Assembly (NCBI GenBank): GCA_030838305.1
Contig: JAUTWY010000418.1
Location: 1-13,403 of the forward strand
Direction of reading: 5' to 3'
Length of the DNA: 13,403 nucleotides
Origin: Acidobacteriaceae bacterium
GTDB lineage: Bacteria; Acidobacteriota; Terriglobia; Terriglobales; Acidobacteriaceae
The notes under the pieces are model-generated. The model had not been told where the DNA came from. It saw only the letters and a list, made by a program, of their open reading frames with translations, and did no database searches. This document shows, piece by piece, positions 5,233 through 13,403 of this stretch. Position numbers and translations under genes: made by a program. The number at the start of each line of letters is the position of its first letter. Position 1 is the first letter of the stretch.

Positions 5233-6765
5233 TTATAGCCGCTTGCCAGTGGTCTTGCGCCGACGCGGGGAACTGGTGGCGGCGCTGGCCTCTTCCGCAG
5301 TCACGGTATGGAGGCGCATGAAGTTGGTGGAACCGGAAGCCTGCTGTGTGCCCGCGACCACGCCCAATACGGCTCCGGGCTTCAGAACCCGGCGAGCCAG
5401 CAATTCTTTCTCGGCCACTTGAACCATCTGGTCGGTGGAGAGGGCGTGGCGGCAGCGGATGGGATGCACTCCCCAGAACAAGTTGGCGCGCTGCACCACC
5501 GAAGGGATGTGGGTGAAGGCGTAGATGGGGGCTTGCGGACGAAATTTGGAAATCATGCGCGCGGTATTGCCGGTTTCGGTAAAAACGGCGATCGCGCCCA
5601 TGGGCAGGTCTTCGGCGGCGTGGGCAATGGATTCGCAAATAGTTTCAGCAACCGAAAGACCGTGACTATCACGGCGGCGGCGAGGCTGCATGAATTCGTC
5701 CATATTGCTTTCCGCCTCGACCACAATGCGCGCCATCATGGCCACCGCCTCGCGGGGATAGCGGCCGCTGGCGGTTTCGGCGGAGAGCATGACCGAATCG
5801 GTGCCGTCGAAAATGGCATTGGCTACATCGCTAGCCTCGGCGCGCGTGGGGCGTGGGTTTTCAATCATGGACTCGAGCATCTGCGTAGCCGTGATCACCG
5901 GCTTGCGCCACACGGCGGCGCGGCGGATGACGTGCTTTTGAATGACCGGAACCTTTTCCGGGGCCATCTCCACGCCAAGATCGCCGCGAGCGACCATCAC
6001 GCCGTCGGCGGCTTTGAGGATTTCCTCGAGATGGTCGATGGCCTGCGGCTTCTCGAGTTTGGCGATTAAGGGAGTATCGCAGCCGTGGCCGGCCACGATT
6101 GCGCGAACCATGTTCACGTCGGCCGCGGAGCGTACGAAAGAAAGCGCGATCGCATCCACTCCCTGATGGAGGCCGAATTCGAGATCCTTACGATCTTTTT
6201 CCGTCATGGCCGGGATCGACAATGCGGTGCCGGGAAGGTTGATGCCCTGGTGTTCGCCCAGCATTCCGCCATTCAGAACATCGCAAACCACATCCTTACC
6301 GCGCACGGTGCGCACGCGCAATTCGATCAGACCGTCGCGCAGAAGAATACGTGCGCCCGCGCCGACCTCACGGGCCAGATCGGGGACCGTGGTGGAGATG
6401 CGCGTCGGGGTGCCGGCGATGTCGCGTGGAGTGATGATCACGGTGGAGCCGCTTTCGAGCAGCACCGGTTCGTGGCGTTCCAGGCGTCCAGTGCGAATCT
6501 TGGGGCCTTGCAGGTCCTGCAGAATGCAGACGGAGCGATTTTCCTTTTCGGCGGCGAGGCGGAGGCGTTCGAGGTTGCGGGCGTGCTCCTCGTGCGAGCC
6601 GTGGGAAAAATTCAGGCGGGCGACGTCCATGCCGAGGCGAAGAAGATCGCGCATCGCGGCTTCGGAGTGGCAGGCCGGACCGATGGTGCAGATGATCTTG
6701 GCCCGGCGGCCTGTGGGGGCCGGAGGGGAAGTCTTCGACGCAGGTTGCGGCTTGCTAGATTTCAC
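5233..6765 (-). CDS. pyk: Pyruvate kinase
   Basis: A 510-residue cytoplasmic enzyme that transfers phosphate from phosphoenolpyruvate to ADP, giving pyruvate and ATP in the last step of glycolysis. The start is GTG at 6765 with GAGG 5 nt upstream. Domains: A about 20-88 and 188-370, lid B about 89-187, allosteric-type C about 371-490. Visible active-site elements are R50, N52, S54 and H55 (ARLNFSHG), the signature around K236 and E238 (IAKLEKPQAI), the metal/substrate loop ARGDLGVE (259-266), and TATQMLESM (292-300). The segment QDLQGPKIRTG has Lys where potassium-dependent enzymes have Glu (GPEIR) and Leu after the Asp instead of Thr. In characterised enzymes this combination goes with potassium independence, as in E. 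coli PykA. A short Lys/Pro-rich N-terminal extension and a basic C-terminal tail lie outside the core. The downstream ABM-like gene is probably co-transcribed. Confidence 0.97.
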   Translation of the reverse strand: MKSSKPQPASKTSPPAPTGRRAKIICTIGPACHSEAAMRDLLRLGMDVARLNFSHGSHEEHARNLERLRLAAEKENRSVCILQDLQGPKIRTGRLERHEPVLLESGSTVIITPRDIAGTPTRISTTVPDLAREVGAGARILLRDGLIELRVRTVRGKDVVCDVLNGGMLGEHQGINLPGTALSIPAMTEKDRKDLEFGLHQGVDAIALSFVRSAADVNMVRAIVAGHGCDTPLIAKLEKPQAIDHLEEILKAADGVMVARGDLGVEMAPEKVPVIQKHVIRRAAVWRKPVITATQMLESMIENPRPTRAEASDVANAIFDGTDSVMLSAETASGRYPREAVAMMARIVVEAESNMDEFMQPRRRRDSHGLSVAETICESIAHAAEDLPMGAIAVFTETGNTARMISKFRPQAPIYAFTHIPSVVQRANLFWGVHPIRCRHALSTDQMVQVAEKELLARRVLKPGAVLGVVAGTQQASGSTNFMRLHTVTAEEASAATSSPRRRKTTGKRL

Positions 6766-6857
6766 TTTTTCCTCAACTGATTCTCAGGGGATCAAAGACG
6801 ATGTGGATAAACTGGTGTGCCGTTCCTTAAAGAAGTCTGAGTCATAGCTTTTCTTTC

Positions 6858-6935
6858 GCCCCATCGGGGCTGATCCTGGCCCACTTCGCACCCACGGCTT
6901 GCGCCGTGGGCTGCATTCTGTCGTCGCTTTGCGGC
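6858..6935. repeat. Cluster of three palindromes, REP-like
   Basis: Three hairpins stand in series in the 231-bp gap between the YihY-family gene and pyk. The first is GCCCC-ATC-GGGGC (6858-6870). The second is CCCACGGC-TTGC-GCCGTGGG (6891-6910), which gains three more pairs (GCA/TGC) across one bulged C. The third is GTCGC-TTT-GCGGC (6923-6935, one G-T pair). No T-run follows in either direction. The spacing and composition are those of REP/BIME-type interspersed repeats rather than a terminator. The rest of the gap (6766-6857 and 6936-6996) shows no convincing gene. Confidence 0.6.
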
Positions 6936-6996
6936 CGATGCTTGAGTAGCCGGTCCGAACGGCAGGGCGAAAGCCATGCCCGGACACGATTTCGCG

Positions 6997-7959
6997 TCAA
7001 GCCTCTGCTCGGGGGCCACTGACGGCGATCAGTTCTTTTCCCAGCATGGCGCGCGGGAACAGCATGGCATTAAATTCCGCGCCTACCAGGACAACCAGCG
7101 AGATCATATACATCCAGACCAGTAGAGCAATGCCAGCGCCGAGCGATCCGTAAATAATGCTGTAGTCCGCATAGTGCCGCAGGTAGAAGCCGAACAGCAA
7201 CGTCGCCGAGAACCACATGCCGGTGGCGAGCGTGGCCCCCGGGATCACGCTATGCCAAGGCTGAGTGCGCGGGACTGCATTGTGATAGATGAGCGCAATC
7301 ACGGCGATGCTGGTCAGGATGGCGATTGCCCACCGGATCGCGCCCCACATCATCAGGATATAGGGGCTGTATTCCCGCGCGGTGTAGAACAGAATGTTGG
7401 TTTCAACCTTGCTGCCCAAGGCGACCAGCAGAGTGGCGAAGGTCATGGGAAGAAGCGCGAAAATGACAAGCAGGAAGGCAATCAATCGCTCCTTCACCAG
7501 GCCCCAGATTTTCGGCAGCTCGTAACAGCGGCGGAAGCCCTCCATCCACGAGATCATTACGCCGGAGGCGGTCCATAAAGTCAGGAGGGAAGCGGTGATG
7601 AGCAGTCCGACTGGGCGTTGCGCGGCGCCGCGAAGGAAACTCATGGCGGTGGTGGTTCCGGCAGGAAGTATACGAGACAGGGCATAAGTGATCTCGCGCA
7701 TGTAGGGCGCGCCCTTTCGCCATGTGGCCAATACGGAGCCTACAACCAGCAGCGCGGGGAAGAAAGTAAGAATGGAGGAATAGGCGGAGGCCTTGGCGAT
7801 GGAGAAGGCGTCGTGCTGGAACGCACGCCAAACCGCCAGGCGCAAAAGACGAAGAAAGCGAAGCATTGCTGGCCTTAGCTTATGGCGCGAAGGCGCGAGT
7901 TGCAACGAAGGAAGTGCTACAGGTTCCTCGTTCGGCAATCGCTCGGGGCTGGCGTGCAT
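6997..7959 (-). CDS. YihY/virulence factor BrkB family inner-membrane protein
   Basis: A 320-residue protein with six predicted membrane segments (about 59-80, 117-138, 159-182, 199-226, 240-260 and 272-294). The family hallmark is the last segment, residues 266-298, with YGSLGAGIALLVW and VLVGAEFNA. The family is often mislabelled ribonuclease BN; it has no nuclease motifs, and its molecular role (proposed transport or envelope functions) is unresolved. The ATG at 7959 lacks a Shine-Dalgarno. An in-frame ATG at 7866 has AAGG 6 nt upstream and gives 289 residues starting MLRFLRLL, close to where many family members begin, so the true start may be there. It follows rpoC on the same strand but lies beyond the inverted repeat at 7985-8025, so it is probably a separate unit. 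Confidence 0.92.
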   Translation of the reverse strand: MHASPERLPNEEPVALPSLQLAPSRHKLRPAMLRFLRLLRLAVWRAFQHDAFSIAKASAYSSILTFFPALLVVGSVLATWRKGAPYMREITYALSRILPAGTTTAMSFLRGAAQRPVGLLITASLLTLWTASGVMISWMEGFRRCYELPKIWGLVKERLIAFLLVIFALLPMTFATLLVALGSKVETNILFYTAREYSPYILMMWGAIRWAIAILTSIAVIALIYHNAVPRTQPWHSVIPGATLATGMWFSATLLFGFYLRHYADYSIIYGSLGAGIALLVWMYMISLVVLVGAEFNAMLFPRAMLGKELIAVSGPRAEA

Positions 7960-7984
7960 AGCTATTTAGTAGCCAAAACAGGGA

Positions 7985-8025
7985 TCGGGGGCGAACTGGC
8001 TTAGCCAAACTTAGTTCGCCCCCGA
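7985..8025 (-). terminator. Probable terminator of the rpoBC unit
   Basis: A perfect 13-bp inverted repeat (7985-7997 with 8013-8025, GC-rich core CGGGGGCG/CGCCCCCG) with a 15-nt loop begins 18 nt after the rpoC stop codon. On the minus-strand transcript the stem is followed by a short interrupted U stretch (CUGUUUU), so it is a reasonable but not canonical intrinsic terminator. The loop contains a small GGC/GCC palindrome. Confidence 0.65.
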
Positions 8026-8043
8026 AGTTTACTTTAATTTGGC

Positions 8044-12231
<4,188 letters not shown>

Positions 12232-12286
12232 GGTGGTCCTCCGCTTCCTGCGGCTCTCACGCGTCCGCTGACGGAGCTCTAAAACA

Positions 12287-12456
12287 AGTTCTCAGTTCTC
12301 GGTTCTCAGTTCTCAGCAAAACCGAGTTGAACTCTCGCCTTTCATGCGGCATTAAGCTCAGATGCCGCAGAGGCAGGTATTTCAAGATCTTCGGAGTTCC
12401 CCGCTCCCGGTCCCGTCTCAGCGCAACTGAGAACTGAGAATCGAGAACTGAGAACT
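12287..12456. repeat. 30-bp inverted repeat made of 7-bp units in the rpoB-rpoC spacer
   Basis: The left arm (12287-12316) is four units of AGTTCTC (third unit GGTTCTC) plus AG. The right arm (12427-12456) is the reverse-complement array of GAGAACT units, one reading GAGAATC. The arms pair at 29 of 30 positions across a 110-bp core. The core holds a second palindrome, TGCGGCAT (12345-12352) with ATGCCGCA (12362-12369). The right arm ends 5 bp after the rpoB stop codon, so the whole element is transcribed if rpoB and rpoC share a messenger. It resembles a small MITE-like or interspersed repeat, but no clear target duplication flanks it and it encodes nothing. Confidence 0.8.
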
Positions 12457-12461
12457 GCCTT

Positions 12462-13403
12462 TTAGTCTGCTGCCGCGCTGGCCGTGGGCTTCTTCTCCCC
12501 GGTCTTGATCAGCTCCACGTCGAGGCAGAGCGATTGCAATTCGCGGATCAGCACGTTAAACGATTCCGGCACGCCCGGCTCCATGGCGGCTTCGCCCTTG
12601 ACGATGGCCTCGTAAATCTTGGTGCGGCCGTAAACGTCGTCGGACTTCGCCGTCAGCAATTCCTGCAGAATAAATGCAGCGCCGTAGGCTTCGAGCGCCC
12701 AGACTTCCATTTCGCCGAAGCGCTGTCCGCCGAATTGCGCCTTGCCACCCAAGGGTTGTTGGGTGATCAGTGAATAAGGTCCGATGGAACGCGCGTGAAT
12801 CTTGTCGTCCACCAGATGCGACAGCTTCAGCATGTAGATGTATCCGACGCAGACCGGCTGTTCGAACTGATCGCCAGTCATGCCGTCGTGCAGAGTAGTT
12901 TTGCCCGAGGTCGGCAGGCCCGCATGCTCGAGCAGCGCCTTGATCTCGCCCTCTTTCGCGCCATCGAATACGGGCGAACCCATATAGACACCGCGAGCGA
13001 GCGTGGGTGCAAGCGCTTCCAGTTCTTCGTCGCCCATCTCGCCGATGGTGTCCGCGAGCTTGGAGTCCTTGAACAAGGCTTTCAACTCGCGCCGGATCGC
13101 TTCGGTGCGCGTGTTCTCTTTCAGCAGTTTGCCGATCTTCTCGCCCAGGGTGTAGCCCGCCCATCCTAAGTGGGTTTCAAGAATCTGGCCCACATTCATA
13201 CGGCTGGGTACGCCGAGCGGGTTGAGGACGATCTCGACCGGGGTTCCGTCTTCGAGGTACGGCATATCCTCTTCCGGCAGAATGCGCGCGATCACGCCTT
13301 TGTTGCCGTGACGCCCGGCCATCTTGTCGCCAACGCTGAGCTTGCGCTTCATGGCGATGTAGACCTTGACCAGCTTGATCACGCCCGGCGGCAGTTCGTC
13401 GCC
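12462..13403 (-). CDS. rpoB: DNA-directed RNA polymerase subunit beta, C-terminal part
   Basis: The frame is open through the right edge, so only the last 313 residues are visible; bacterial beta subunits are usually about 1200-1400 residues, so most of the protein lies outside. Visible landmarks are GDKMAGRHGNKG, with the two lysines that match the active-centre K1065 and K1073 of E. coli, the LNPLGVPSRMNVGQ segment, and the C-terminal anchor/clamp region GGKAQFGGQRFGEMEVWALEAYGAA that contacts beta-prime. The end is a short, non-conserved Ala-rich tail. Nothing is broken in the visible part. The first in-frame start-like codon inside the window (GTG at 13382) is an internal valine, not the start. 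Confidence 0.98.
   Translation of the reverse strand, partial: GDELPPGVIKLVKVYIAMKRKLSVGDKMAGRHGNKGVIARILPEEDMPYLEDGTPVEIVLNPLGVPSRMNVGQILETHLGWAGYTLGEKIGKLLKENTRTEAIRRELKALFKDSKLADTIGEMGDEELEALAPTLARGVYMGSPVFDGAKEGEIKALLEHAGLPTSGKTTLHDGMTGDQFEQPVCVGYIYMLKLSHLVDDKIHARSIGPYSLITQQPLGGKAQFGGQRFGEMEVWALEAYGAAFILQELLTAKSDDVYGRTKIYEAIVKGEAAMEPGVPESFNVLIRELQSLCLDVELIKTGEKKPTASAAAD

Noticed and set aside
5225..5638. Upstream extension of the ABM-like frame (234-codon version)
   Set aside because: The extension overlaps the end of pyruvate kinase in another frame and reads as an Arg/His/Pro-rich shadow. The ABM-like fold begins at the ATG at 5224.
5308..6780. Several overlapping plus-strand open frames opposite pyruvate kinase
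   Set aside because: They are shadows of the kinase gene, with low-complexity composition and no fold or motif of their own.
6784..7019. Short minus-strand frames between the YihY-family gene and pyk
   Set aside because: They run through the palindrome cluster, differ in composition from the neighbours and have no plausible start or domain; the stretch is treated as non-coding.
12287..12456. CRISPR array
   Set aside because: The repeats are 7-bp units in direct tandem with no spacers, arranged as inverted arms; this is not a repeat-spacer structure.

Overview
The window looks chromosomal and most likely comes from an Acidobacteriota genome of the Koribacter/Terriglobia kind. This rests on a beta-prime RNA polymerase subunit that carries the large trigger-loop insertion, secreted carboxypeptidase-regulatory-like (CarboxypepD_reg) proteins, a moderately high GC content, frequent GTG/TTG starts, and intergenic palindromic repeats of a type I associate with that phylum. 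The assignment is inference from protein character, not from a database match.

Layout. Positions 1-1599 hold a minus-strand four-gene cluster. It reads from a small LysW-like zinc-ribbon protein through two secreted CarboxypepD_reg-type proteins to a secreted protein of unknown function that runs off the left edge. A divergent spacer (about 1600-1756) separates it from two plus-strand genes: a secreted M28 aminopeptidase with a C-terminal fibronectin type III-like domain (1757-3151) and a rhomboid intramembrane protease (3236-4081). Convergent to these are minus-strand genes: an alpha/beta hydrolase (4129-4815), then a pyruvate kinase with a tightly linked small ferredoxin-like (ABM-type) protein (4934-6765), then a YihY-family membrane protein (6997-7959). 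The right third is rpoC (8044-12231) and the 3' end of rpoB (12462 to the edge), also on the minus strand.

How the genes relate. rpoB-rpoC encode the catalytic core of RNA polymerase, and a 13-bp inverted repeat just after rpoC probably ends that unit. Pyruvate kinase is a core glycolytic enzyme and carries the residues of the potassium-independent subtype. The left-hand cluster and the M28 peptidase encode mostly exported proteins. No complete mobile element, CRISPR array, rRNA or tRNA gene was seen.

The most unusual structure lies outside the genes. The rpoB-rpoC spacer is 230 bp instead of the usual short gap. It contains two 30-bp arms built from 7-bp units (AGTTCTC / GAGAACT) that form a 29/30 inverted repeat around a 110-bp core with its own 8-bp hairpin. 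A second palindromic cluster (three hairpins in about 80 bp) lies upstream of pyruvate kinase. Further perfect hairpins lie at 4871-4891 and in the leader of the rhomboid gene.
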